Origin: an uncultured Clostridia bacterium
Lineage (GTDB): Bacteria > Bacillota > Clostridia > Oscillospirales > Ruminococcaceae
Direction of reading: 5' to 3'
Assembly: GCA_947625455.1 (NCBI GenBank)
Contig: CANQOJ010000085.1
Location: 1 to 9,372 of the forward strand
Length of the DNA: 9,372 nt
Shown here: positions 1 through 6,873 of the stretch, piece by piece
How positions within the stretch are numbered: the first letter of the stretch is position 1
Layout of the letters: the number at the start of each line of letters is the position of its first letter
The notes under the pieces: generated by a model
What the model was told of the DNA's origin: nothing
Databases searched by the model: none
What the model saw: the letters and a program-made list of their open reading frames with translations, nothing else
Position numbers and translations under genes: made by a program

Positions 1-1173
1 GGTTGTCTGGGAATACGCGACGAAGTTCGTCCCGAATCCGTTACGGCAATCAAGGAAGTTAAGGGCGCGGGCGTTCAGGTTGTCATGATTACGGGCGACC
101 GCCGTGAAACTGCCGTTGCAATCGCTAAAGAGGCAGGTCTTATCGACGACGAAAACACAAATCTTATGCTCACGTCTGATGAACTTTCAAAGATGTCAGA
201 TGATGAGATAAAAGCAAAACTTAAGGATATCCGAGTTATCGCAAGAGCGCTGCCTACCGACAAGAGCCGTCTTGTAAGGCTCGCGCAGGAACTTGACCTT
301 GTTGCGGGAATGACGGGCGACGGAGTAAACGACTCCCCTGCCTTGAAGAAAGCTGACGTCGGCTTTGCAATGGGCGGCGGTACGGAAGTTGCAAAAGAAG
401 CGTCGGATATTGTAATTCTTGACGACAACTTCAACTCAATCGACCGCGCTATCCTCTACGGGCGCACGATATTCAATTCAATCAGAAAGTTCATAGTATT
501 CCAGCTTACGATAAACGTTGCGGCGGTTCTTATTTCGTTCATCTGCCCGATTATCGGCATAGCAAACCCGCTCGATGTAATCCAGATACTTTGGGTAAAC
601 CTCGTAATGGATACCCTCGCGGCGCTTGCATTCGGCGGAGAGCCAGCGCTCAGCCGCTTTATGCTCGAAAAACCGAAGCGCAGAACAGAACCGATTATCA
701 GCAAGAATATGATGTCGGAAATTATAGTCGGCGCAGGCTGGACGTTTGTTTTGTCGCTTGTTCTGCTTATCCTCGGAAACTTCTCGCCGTTTGGAAATGA
801 CACAAGCTATCTCGAAAACTGGGGCTTTATCAGAGAAGCGACGGGAAATCCGTTAAAACTTGACGGTTCTCACGCTATACTCCACACGGCATATTTCGCG
901 TTCTTCATCTTTATCGCGGTATTCAACGCCTTTAATGCAAGAACCGACAAGCTGAACCTTTTCGATAATCTCGGCAAAAACAAGGGATTTTTAACGGTAT
1001 TCGGAATTATCACCATAGTTCAGATAGTTATGACCTATGTCGGCGGTGATATTTTGAACGGCTGGGGATTAAACGTTACTGAGTGGCTGTTGGTGCTTGT
1101 TCTCGCAATCTCAATTATTCCCGTTGACCTTATCAGAAAGGGTATAGCAAATTCTGTTTCAAAAAACAATTAA
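1..1173 (+). CDS. Calcium-transporting P-type ATPase, PMCA type (C-terminal part)
   Basis: An ATP-driven pump that exports Ca2+ across the cytoplasmic membrane. The frame is open from base 1, so the N-terminus, phosphorylation Asp and M1-M4 lie outside the window; about 390 residues are present. Seen: the P-domain TGD motif (codons 31-33), the hinge MTGDGVNDSPALK (from codon 104), then a hydrophobic C-terminal half consistent with M5-M10. The M5 motif QLTINVAAV and the M6 motif WVNLVMDTLAALA are diagnostic of the P2B (plasma-membrane) class: the Asn in M5 and Asp in M6 form the single Ca2+ site of that class, and the second acidic SERCA-type site residue is absent. The chain ends about 20 residues after the last membrane segment, so there is no calmodulin-binding tail as in animal PMCAs. 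It is followed after 94 bases by terD on the same strand, with no clear terminator between. The family is sure; Ca2+ specificity is inferred from the family. Confidence 0.95.
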   Translation, partial: GCLGIRDEVRPESVTAIKEVKGAGVQVVMITGDRRETAVAIAKEAGLIDDENTNLMLTSDELSKMSDDEIKAKLKDIRVIARALPTDKSRLVRLAQELDLVAGMTGDGVNDSPALKKADVGFAMGGGTEVAKEASDIVILDDNFNSIDRAILYGRTIFNSIRKFIVFQLTINVAAVLISFICPIIGIANPLDVIQILWVNLVMDTLAALAFGGEPALSRFMLEKPKRRTEPIISKNMMSEIIVGAGWTFVLSLVLLILGNFSPFGNDTSYLENWGFIREATGNPLKLDGSHAILHTAYFAFFIFIAVFNAFNARTDKLNLFDNLGKNKGFLTVFGIITIVQIVMTYVGGDILNGWGLNVTEWLLVLVLAISIIPVDLIRKGIANSVSKNN

Positions 1174-1193
1174 CGCTAATTGACGGTAAATTT

Positions 1194-1245
1194 CAGACTG
1201 TCGGGAACTCAAATGTCCGCATTACTTGTGGTTATCGGCAGTCTG
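1194..1245 (+). promoter_or_regulatory. Hairpin in the ATPase-terD intergenic leader
   Basis: An 11-pair imperfect stem (CAGACTGTCGG at 1194-1204 with TCGGCAGTCTG at 1235-1245, two G-T wobbles) encloses a 30-base loop. It ends 6 bases before the AAAAAAGGAGG ribosome binding site of terD. No T-run follows, so it does not look like an intrinsic terminator. It could stabilise or process mRNA between the pump and terD. I found no good -10/-35 pair in this gap; TTGACG at 1180-1185 has no -10 at a usable distance. The role is unknown. Confidence 0.35.
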
Positions 1246-1267
1246 ATTATAAAAAAGGAGGTTCATT

Positions 1268-1852
1268 ATGGCAGTAAATCTTTCAAAAGGTCAGAGAGTT
1301 TCTCTCGACAAAAACGTTACAATGGCAAGAATAGGTCTGGGCTGGGACACAAACCGCTATGACGGCGGGCAGGATTTCGACCTTGACGCGTGCGTTTTCC
1401 TGCTGGGAAAAGACGGAAAAGTTCTCAGAGACGAGGACTTTATATTCTACAACAACTTAAACGGCAGAAACGGCGCTGTCGTTCACACGGGCGACAACCG
1501 CACGGGAGACGGCGACGGCGATGATGAAGCTATCATAATCGACTTCACGAAAATTCCCGCGGAAATCGAGAAAATTGCCGTTACGGTAACGATTTTCGAG
1601 GCACAGCAGAGAAATCAGAACTTCGGACAGGTTTCAAACTCCTATGTCCGCGTTGTTAAAATCGACAATGCCGATGACGTAAACGGCGAAGAAGTTCTGC
1701 GCTTTGATTTGGTCGAGGAGTTTTCAATTGAAACCGCGCTTGTGGTTTGCGAAATTTACCGCTATAACGGCGACTGGAAGTTCAATGCTGTTGCGGCGGG
1801 CTATCAGGGCGGACTTGAAGCGCTTTGCAGAAGCTACGGCGTGAACGTTTAA
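1268..1852 (+). CDS. terD: TerD family protein (tellurium resistance / stress response)
   Basis: A 194-residue cytoplasmic protein, the normal length for a single-domain TerD. TerD domains are Ca2+-binding beta-sandwiches of the ter stress system, linked to tellurite, oxidative and phage stress; their exact biochemical role is unsettled. Seen: the N-terminal SKGQRVSL motif (6-13), the metal-binding strand DFDLDACVFLL (36-46), FYNN (60-63), the acidic loop GDNRTGDGDGDDE (75-87), QNFGQV (117-122) and the C-terminal YNGDWKFNAVAAGYQGGL stretch. All acidic ligand positions expected for Ca2+ are kept, so this copy should bind calcium. The start is set by a strong AAAGGAGG 6-7 bases upstream of ATG. 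It is the first gene of a ter module (TerD, composite TerD, YceG, TelA) and sits just downstream of a calcium pump. TerD, TerE and TerZ paralogs are hard to tell apart, so the exact letter is a family label. Confidence 0.95.
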   Translation: MAVNLSKGQRVSLDKNVTMARIGLGWDTNRYDGGQDFDLDACVFLLGKDGKVLRDEDFIFYNNLNGRNGAVVHTGDNRTGDGDGDDEAIIIDFTKIPAEIEKIAVTVTIFEAQQRNQNFGQVSNSYVRVVKIDNADDVNGEEVLRFDLVEEFSIETALVVCEIYRYNGDWKFNAVAAGYQGGLEALCRSYGVNV

Positions 1853-1873
1853 TTTAAGGTAAATAATCATAAA

Positions 1874-1934
1874 AGGGCGGTGCTTTGACTATATGAACGA
1901 AAATTTAAATCAGTTGATCGGCAAAGCCCGCCCT
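1874..1934 (+). promoter_or_regulatory. Hairpin enclosing the start codon of the composite TerD gene
   Basis: AGGGCGG (1874-1880) pairs with CCGCCCT (1928-1934), and GCTTTG (1882-1887) pairs with CAAAGC (1922-1927). This gives a 13-bp Watson-Crick stem with a single bulged T at 1881. The loop (1888-1921) contains the ATG at 1893-1895. The only plausible ribosome binding site, the purine-rich AGGGCGGTG, lies inside the 5' arm, so the folded RNA would hide it. This suggests translational control of the downstream gene relative to terD. The pairing is seen; the regulation is inferred. Confidence 0.5.
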
Positions 1935-3134
1935 AATACCGAAATAATTCTTCCCGCAGGTGAATTTGAGGGTACTGTCGTTATAGACAAACCGCTCAAA
2001 ATAATCGGCGCGCCGACTACAATATGGTCGAAAAAAACTCCCGCGCTTGTAATAAAATCAGCGGGCGTAAGCATTGAGAATATCCGTGCCGAACTTACCG
2101 AGGCAAGTCCTGAAAATGAAGTAATACGCGCGGAAGCGCCGTGCGAAGTAAAAAACGTTGAGATTTTGGGAACAACAACGGGCTTCGGCGCGGAGGACGG
2201 TTATTTTGACGTACCGAGGACAATTCAGCTGGGCGAGTTGTCGGCAGACGAGGAGAACACGTTTAAGATAACGGTAAACGTTCCCGAAAAGACCGACATT
2301 ATATGCGATATGCGGAATGTCGTATTCGAGCCGAACACTCTTTCACGCGGGCGAAACGACATAACGATAAAAGTCAGTGGCATTTCTGCTCAGACCTGCT
2401 TATATGCCGAGGTTTTGTTCGAGTCGAAATTCACGAGGAGAATTTATCTGTTCGGGAAAACATCTTTAAATGCCGAAAAAGCCGACGGCAAAACGGTTTA
2501 TACCGCTCCCGAAAGGGATTTTTCAAAGGCAGTAAATGCGGGCGTTATGCCGAAAGCAGTAAATGATACAGATGTTGTTTCAATATCGGATAAACAGGAT
2601 TTGTCCGCAGAGAATTTAGAACTTACGAGAGGTATGCGGGTGCCGTTTGAAAAGTATCTGGGAACGAAATTTTCGGCGGTTTTCAGCTGTAAGGATATGC
2701 CCGACAATATGGACATTGATCCTTATGTTTTCCTGCTTGACGAAAACTCAAAGGCGCTTGCCGACAGCAGTCTTGTCTTTTTCGGAAACGAACGCTCCGA
2801 CAACGGAGAATGTCTGTATTTCCCCAAAGACGGGCATATTGAGCTGGACCTTATGAAAGCTGACAGCAGGATAAAGAAAATCACTCTCGCCTATTCAATT
2901 TACGCAGGCAATTCCTCACAGAATTTCTCAAAGGTAACCGCTCCCCGCGTAAGCCTGCGCACTGACAGAGAGCGCGTTTCTTTCGTGATGAACGGGCTTT
3001 CTGACGTGACAACAGTTGTCGCGCTCGAATTTTACATCTACAAAGGCGAATGGAAGCTTTCAGCTGTCGGTTCGGGATTTCGTGACGGAATGGCGAGGTT
3101 ATGCGAGTCGTGCGGTATTCAAGTTGAAGAATAA
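1893..3134 (+). CDS. Composite protein: beta-helix-like N-terminus, beta-rich middle, degenerate TerD domain
   Basis: 413 residues, with no signal peptide or membrane segment, so likely cytoplasmic. Residues about 1-95 read like a short right-handed beta-helix fragment (ILPAGEFEGTVVIDKPLKIIG, then IENIRAELTE), as in pectate-lyase/NosD-fold proteins. Residues about 105-190 form a second beta-rich block of possible Ig-like type, ending in RRIYLFGKT. Residues about 245-413 are a TerD domain: RGMRVPFEK, MDIDPYVFLL, SLVFFGNE, SQNFSKV, YIYKGEWKLSAVGSGFRDGM. Compared with the TerD encoded just upstream, the DxD strand survives as DID, but the acidic GDGDDE loop is replaced by YFPKDGHIEL, so Ca2+ binding is probably weakened or lost. 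The start has a poor ribosome binding site (GGGCGGTG) buried in a hairpin. It lies 40 bases after terD and is followed by the cloverleaf element. The TerD assignment is firm; the N-terminal folds are inferred from sequence pattern only. Confidence 0.85.
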   Translation: MNENLNQLIGKARPNTEIILPAGEFEGTVVIDKPLKIIGAPTTIWSKKTPALVIKSAGVSIENIRAELTEASPENEVIRAEAPCEVKNVEILGTTTGFGAEDGYFDVPRTIQLGELSADEENTFKITVNVPEKTDIICDMRNVVFEPNTLSRGRNDITIKVSGISAQTCLYAEVLFESKFTRRIYLFGKTSLNAEKADGKTVYTAPERDFSKAVNAGVMPKAVNDTDVVSISDKQDLSAENLELTRGMRVPFEKYLGTKFSAVFSCKDMPDNMDIDPYVFLLDENSKALADSSLVFFGNERSDNGECLYFPKDGHIELDLMKADSRIKKITLAYSIYAGNSSQNFSKVTAPRVSLRTDRERVSFVMNGLSDVTTVVALEFYIYKGEWKLSAVGSGFRDGMARLCESCGIQVEE

Positions 3135-3164
3135 AACTTCTTTTTCTTTCCAAACCGCGTTTTA

Positions 3165-3253
3165 GCCGTCTGCCGCGTCAATTCGCAAAGCGAATTGCGC
3201 AGCTAAGCAAAGCTTAGCTGCGGTTTTGCGGAGCAAAACACGCGGCAGACGGC
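3165..3253. repeat. Perfect 89-bp cloverleaf of nested palindromes
   Basis: Four perfect stems abut with no unpaired base at the junction. The outer stem is GCCGTCTGCCGCGT (3165-3178) with its exact complement at 3240-3253 (14 bp). Arm 1 is 3179-3186 with 3190-3197 (8 bp, loop AAA). Arm 2 is 3198-3208 with 3212-3222 (11 bp, loop AAA). Arm 3 is 3223-3229 with 3233-3239 (7 bp, loop GGA). Eighty of 89 bases are paired. It lies in the 205-base gap between the composite TerD gene and yceG, and has no T-run to act as a terminator. It may be an RNA processing or stability element, or a mobile palindromic repeat. Its class is unknown to me. Confidence 0.8.
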
Positions 3254-3302
3254 GCCGCGACGAGTCCCGCTCGAACGCAGTGAGAGCGGGGCGAGGAGCG
3301 GC
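3254..3302. repeat. Second GC-rich structured element abutting the cloverleaf
   Basis: Starting on the base after the cloverleaf, GCCGC (3254-3258) pairs with GCGGC (3298-3302), and CCCGCTC (3266-3272) pairs with GAGCGGG (3284-3290) around an 11-base loop. A 7-by-7 internal loop separates the two stems. The GC content and GAG/GCG-rich wording differ from the surrounding genes and resemble interspersed bacterial palindromic repeats. It may be part of one composite element with the cloverleaf. Confidence 0.5.
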
Positions 3303-3339
3303 TTTCGGAACGCTATTTAACACAACAAAGGGTGGTCTT

Positions 3340-5514
3340 ATGCAGGAGTTTACGAGATATGTCGGGTATGACGATCCCGACAGTTTTCGCGGTATCCTAA
3401 TCGAAAAATTCACAGCGTCGCAAAAAGGCGGACTGTTTTTTAAAGAAAAACTTCCCATGGCGTCAATGGACGAAATTGCAAAAGCTGCGGGCTATACTGC
3501 GTCAAGTTTCGACAATGCCGACGACGTAAAGAAAAGCATTGATATGTGGCTTCATGACGCGAATATTCCGTGTGACAGCGCGGCAGTTGCCGAGGTTATG
3601 ACAAAGGCTGTTGCGGAATGCGGCGCTAACAAGAAAAACAACTATTTCGTTTTCTTCTGCTGGCTTATGAAATACCTTTCGATAAGACCGCATACACTAT
3701 TATATATCGGCAGCGCAACGCTGAAAGAGCTGTATTTCCTGCTGATGATGCAGGCGGCGGGGGTTAATATCACGCTTGTAAGCTACGGTCTTGACAAGGA
3801 ATATGTAAAACTTGCATTTAAGGACAGAATAACGGTAAAAAGCGGACGTAATAACGCGCCTTTGCAGATTGATTTCAGCAGAATTGACCTTAAAAAAGAA
3901 GCGCAGATTGCCGAGATGAAGGCTGAAGGCGAGCGAGTAAGCGGTCTTGTAAAGCGGCTGTCAACAACCGCCGCAGGCATTTTCGAGGACATTCTGAAAG
4001 ACCGCAGGACAAGAGTTGTCAAAAACGGCGGCGTTTACACAGAGGACGGCGATATTCCCGTATACTGCGCGGCTTTGCTGGGTTACGACAACGATGATGT
4101 TTACACAAATATGCTCGTTAAGTTTAAGGAAAGTTTTGCGGGGCTTAAAAAACAGCTTATCTTCATTGAAAAACCTATGAGCAATCCAAACGCCGAAGAA
4201 GTAAAAGCTTTAGGCTCAATCCCCCGTACAAGCACGCAGGAAATGATAGACGCTATGGCTATACAGATAAATCTCACGGGTGACAAGGTGAGGACAGCGC
4301 TTGCGAGAAAGGCGCTAACAGAGCTGCTTTCGGGAATGTCAACCGCAAATCAGACCGTAGTGTTCAACTACGCGATGAAACTTGTGACATGGCTCTACCG
4401 CTGTACTCAAGCGAGAAAGTATTCCGTGTCGTATGAAGATATTCCCGTGGTGCTTTACTACGGCGATATTTCGCAGTCGGAAGTGTATTTTCTGATTTTC
4501 ATGTCAATGTGCGGGTTTGACGTTATATACATCTCCCCTAACCTTAGTAATCAGCAGACGGCTGTCGAAAAAAATATCGGCAATGCAATGCAGATTTTCG
4601 CCCTTCCGCAAAGCAAGGAAAGCGGCGAATATCCCAAAAAAGCAGTTAAAATGAAAGTATCAACTGTTGCATACAACGCTGAGCGCGACCTTGACACAAT
4701 GCTCTACAACGGCGACACGGGAATATACCGCAGTTTCCAGTTTCCAAACAGCCAAAGCGTAACGCTTAAAACAACTTACGAGGAAATCGACATTCTCTGG
4801 AAACAGGAAGCGCGTTTTCGTCCGGGATTTACAACAGCCGGAAATCTCGTTTCCGTGCCTAATATTTTCGCAAAAATAAGCGGAGTTGAGGACGGGGAAG
4901 TCGGGAGATACTGGGAAAACGTCCGTGAAAAGCTGACGCCCGACACAATGCTTAAAGTCAAACAGCCAAATCCCACAAACAATACTGCCGTCGATTTGTC
5001 CGCTTACAGACAGTTTTACAGAAACGGCGAGATTGATACCGAAAAACTCAAAAACAGCACGCTGAATAAATACAGCTATCTCCCCGACAGAATACAGGAT
5101 ATGCTGTTCTACAAACTCCAGGAAACCTGCTCATGCGGATTTTTAAAGCTTGAGGGTGATGAACTCATGTGTTCAGTACTGCATTTCGGAATGAATTTAA
5201 GCCGTGAATTTTCACAGCTTATACAAAGGTTTGACTTTACGAAAAGTATACCCAAGCTTGTTTACATTGACGCGATAGAGGACACATTCACGCTTGAAGA
5301 ATGTATACAGACGGTGCTGTGTAATCTTATCGGGTTTGATGTGCTTATATACACTCCTTCGGGCTATAAAAACCTCGAAACCTACGTTAAAAACGACGCA
5401 TTCGAGGAGCATATTATGAACAAATTTTTGTACAACACGGAGGTTCCGAAATTTAAAATACCCTCCGAGGACAAAAACAGCGGTTTTTTCGGAAAGCTGT
5501 TTGGAAAACACTGA
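3340..5514 (+). CDS. yceG: YceG-like protein of the ter stress module (putative biosynthetic-module component)
   Basis: A 724-residue cytoplasmic protein with no membrane segment, matching in context and pattern the YceG family found beside TerD and TelA in Bacillus (B. subtilis yceC-yceH). The family's reaction is unknown; it has been proposed to belong to a metabolite-producing module of ter systems. Seen: three related alpha/beta units, at residues about 101-150 (LLYIGSATLKELYFLL, GVNITLVSYG), 342-402 (VVLYYGDISQSEVYFLIF, GFDVIYISP) and 615-690 (LVYIDAIEDTFTLEECI, GFDVLIYTPSGY). Two copies of a connecting block follow the first two units (about 230-300 and 500-560). The frame is open back to 3226, but those codons lie in the palindromic repeats. 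The ATG at 3340, preceded by AAAGGGTGGT, is the likely start. Stop and telA start are 18 bases apart. The protein ends in GFFGKLFGKH, resembling a TelA motif. It is longer than the Bacillus homolog as I remember it. Confidence 0.85.
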   Translation: MQEFTRYVGYDDPDSFRGILIEKFTASQKGGLFFKEKLPMASMDEIAKAAGYTASSFDNADDVKKSIDMWLHDANIPCDSAAVAEVMTKAVAECGANKKNNYFVFFCWLMKYLSIRPHTLLYIGSATLKELYFLLMMQAAGVNITLVSYGLDKEYVKLAFKDRITVKSGRNNAPLQIDFSRIDLKKEAQIAEMKAEGERVSGLVKRLSTTAAGIFEDILKDRRTRVVKNGGVYTEDGDIPVYCAALLGYDNDDVYTNMLVKFKESFAGLKKQLIFIEKPMSNPNAEEVKALGSIPRTSTQEMIDAMAIQINLTGDKVRTALARKALTELLSGMSTANQTVVFNYAMKLVTWLYRCTQARKYSVSYEDIPVVLYYGDISQSEVYFLIFMSMCGFDVIYISPNLSNQQTAVEKNIGNAMQIFALPQSKESGEYPKKAVKMKVSTVAYNAERDLDTMLYNGDTGIYRSFQFPNSQSVTLKTTYEEIDILWKQEARFRPGFTTAGNLVSVPNIFAKISGVEDGEVGRYWENVREKLTPDTMLKVKQPNPTNNTAVDLSAYRQFYRNGEIDTEKLKNSTLNKYSYLPDRIQDMLFYKLQETCSCGFLKLEGDELMCSVLHFGMNLSREFSQLIQRFDFTKSIPKLVYIDAIEDTFTLEECIQTVLCNLIGFDVLIYTPSGYKNLETYVKNDAFEEHIMNKFLYNTEVPKFKIPSEDKNSGFFGKLFGKH

Positions 5515-5532
5515 TTGAAAGGAAAAAACACT

Positions 5533-6711
5533 ATGGGACTTCAATTTACTCCAAGTTCAGAACAGCCGCAGGCACAGGTTCAAAATCAAACCGAGGTAGC
5601 AGCAACTGCGACAACGGTTACCGCGACAGCAAACGCCGCTCTTGACGCAAAAATCGAAGAGGCAAAAAACTTCAATATTGCCGTAAAGACCGATGAAATC
5701 AAGCAGCAGCTTGCCACAAGCGATGAAATCGACAAGCTCGTTTCGACCATTAACGTAAACGACAGCAGCACGATTGTAAAGTTTGGCGCTGAAGCTGCGG
5801 ACGAAATCTCAAAAGCGTCCGACATGGTTTTAAACTCCATGAGCATAAACCAGATAAACGACACAGGCGTTATGCTCAAAAACCTTGCGGCGATTATGGA
5901 TCAATTTGACATCAAGGAAATTCAGGATGACAAGCCCGGATTTTTCGGTAATCTCAAGAAGAAACTTGAGAAAATCCTCAACAAATATGACACAATGGGC
6001 AAGGAAATAGACAAGATATATGTCCAGCTTAAGCAGTACGAAACCGAAATCGAGCAGGCAAACACAAAACTTGACTCCATGTATGACGCCAACATCGGCT
6101 ATTATCAGCAGCTTGTAAAGTATATAATGGCGGGCGAACAGGGCGTTAAGGAGCTTGACGAGTTTATAGCCGACTATCAGAAGAAAGTCCAGGCAAATCC
6201 CGACGACGGAACAATTCGTATGGACTTGTCAAATCTTCAGCAAATGCGCGAAATACTCGACCAGAGAGTTATGGACCTGAAAATTGCGGAGAATGTTGCG
6301 CTCCAGACTGTTCCTATGTTAAAGACAATGGAATATTCAAACCTTAATCTTGTGCGCAAGATAAACTCTGCGTTCATCATCACAATGCCTGTATTCAAGC
6401 AGGCTCTGGCGCAGGCTATAATGCTTAAGCGTCAGAAGATACAAGCTGACAGCCTTGCGGCGCTTGATGAAAAGACAAACGAAATGCTGATAAAGAACGC
6501 GCAGAATACTGTTGAACAGTCGAAAATGATTGCGTCTATGTCGGCAACCTCCTCAATCAAGGTTGAAACGCTCCAGCAGACATGGCAGACGATAGTAAAC
6601 GGCATTGACGAGGTTCAGGCAATTCAGGACCAGGCACGCGAAAAACGTAAAGCAGACGCAGTTGCCCTTGAACAGATTAAGGCTGAATATAAACAGAAAA
6701 TGAAAGCGTAA
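5533..6711 (+). CDS. telA: TelA family protein (toxic anion / tellurite resistance)
   Basis: 392 residues, the usual size for TelA/KlaA/YceH. The family is tied to resistance to tellurite, other toxic anions and some cell-wall antibiotics; the mechanism is unknown, and it is a cytoplasmic helical protein. Seen: a low-complexity Gln/Thr/Ala N-terminus (about 10-35), the motif PGFFGNLKKKLEK (135-147), long heptad-rich helices (about 150-260), the conserved stretch LQTVPMLKTMEYSNLNLVRKI (about 257-277, YSNLNLV core), FIITMPVFKQALAQAI (281-296) and a charged C-terminal helix. The ATG at 5533 is chosen because GAAAGGA (5517-5523) lies 9 bases upstream; an in-frame TTG at 5515 would place the start ahead of that site. 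It begins 18 bases after yceG, so the two are surely co-transcribed and probably translationally linked. It is the last gene of the operon, followed by a perfect 17-bp hairpin. Confidence 0.95.
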   Translation: MGLQFTPSSEQPQAQVQNQTEVAATATTVTATANAALDAKIEEAKNFNIAVKTDEIKQQLATSDEIDKLVSTINVNDSSTIVKFGAEAADEISKASDMVLNSMSINQINDTGVMLKNLAAIMDQFDIKEIQDDKPGFFGNLKKKLEKILNKYDTMGKEIDKIYVQLKQYETEIEQANTKLDSMYDANIGYYQQLVKYIMAGEQGVKELDEFIADYQKKVQANPDDGTIRMDLSNLQQMREILDQRVMDLKIAENVALQTVPMLKTMEYSNLNLVRKINSAFIITMPVFKQALAQAIMLKRQKIQADSLAALDEKTNEMLIKNAQNTVEQSKMIASMSATSSIKVETLQQTWQTIVNGIDEVQAIQDQAREKRKADAVALEQIKAEYKQKMKA

Positions 6712-6734
6712 AGCGATATCAAACAAACATTAAG

Positions 6735-6873
6735 CAAGGGGAAAACCTTTTGGAAAAGGTTTTCCCCTTGAACCCTTTTCCAAAACTTTTTATTACGGCT
6801 GGTAACGGTGAGGTGGTTTTCCCCCCCTTGAACCCCTTTTCAAAACTTTCTATATCGGCTGATAATTGTGGGG
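6735..6873 (+). repeat. Two tandem copies of a hairpin-bearing repeat after telA
   Basis: Copy A starts with a perfect 17-bp hairpin, CAAGGGGAAAACCTTTT (6735-6751) with 6754-6770, followed by a tail AACCCTTTTCCAAAACTTT and a block around CGGCTGGTAACGGTGAGG. Copy B (about 6819-6873) repeats the 3' arm, tail and block exactly 60 bases later with some substitutions, but lacks the 5' arm. The hairpin lies 24 bases after the telA stop and probably forms the 3' end of the ter transcript. The expected T-run is replaced by a mixed AACCCTTTTCC tail, so efficiency as an intrinsic terminator is uncertain. Confidence 0.7.

Noticed and set aside
1180..1254. Possible terD promoter: TTGACG at 1180-1185, or TTGTGG (1226-1231) with TATAAA (1249-1254).
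   Set aside because: The first has no -10 at a usable distance; the second would start transcription inside the ribosome binding site.
1180..1362. A 60-codon + strand frame across the ATPase-terD gap.
   Set aside because: It overlaps the start of terD in another frame, has no ribosome binding site and no recognisable content.
3226..3339. N-terminal extension of the YceG-like frame back to 3226.
   Set aside because: These 38 codons lie in the cloverleaf and GC-rich repeats, read as Arg-rich low complexity, and lack a ribosome binding site; the ATG at 3340 has AAAGGGTGGT just upstream.
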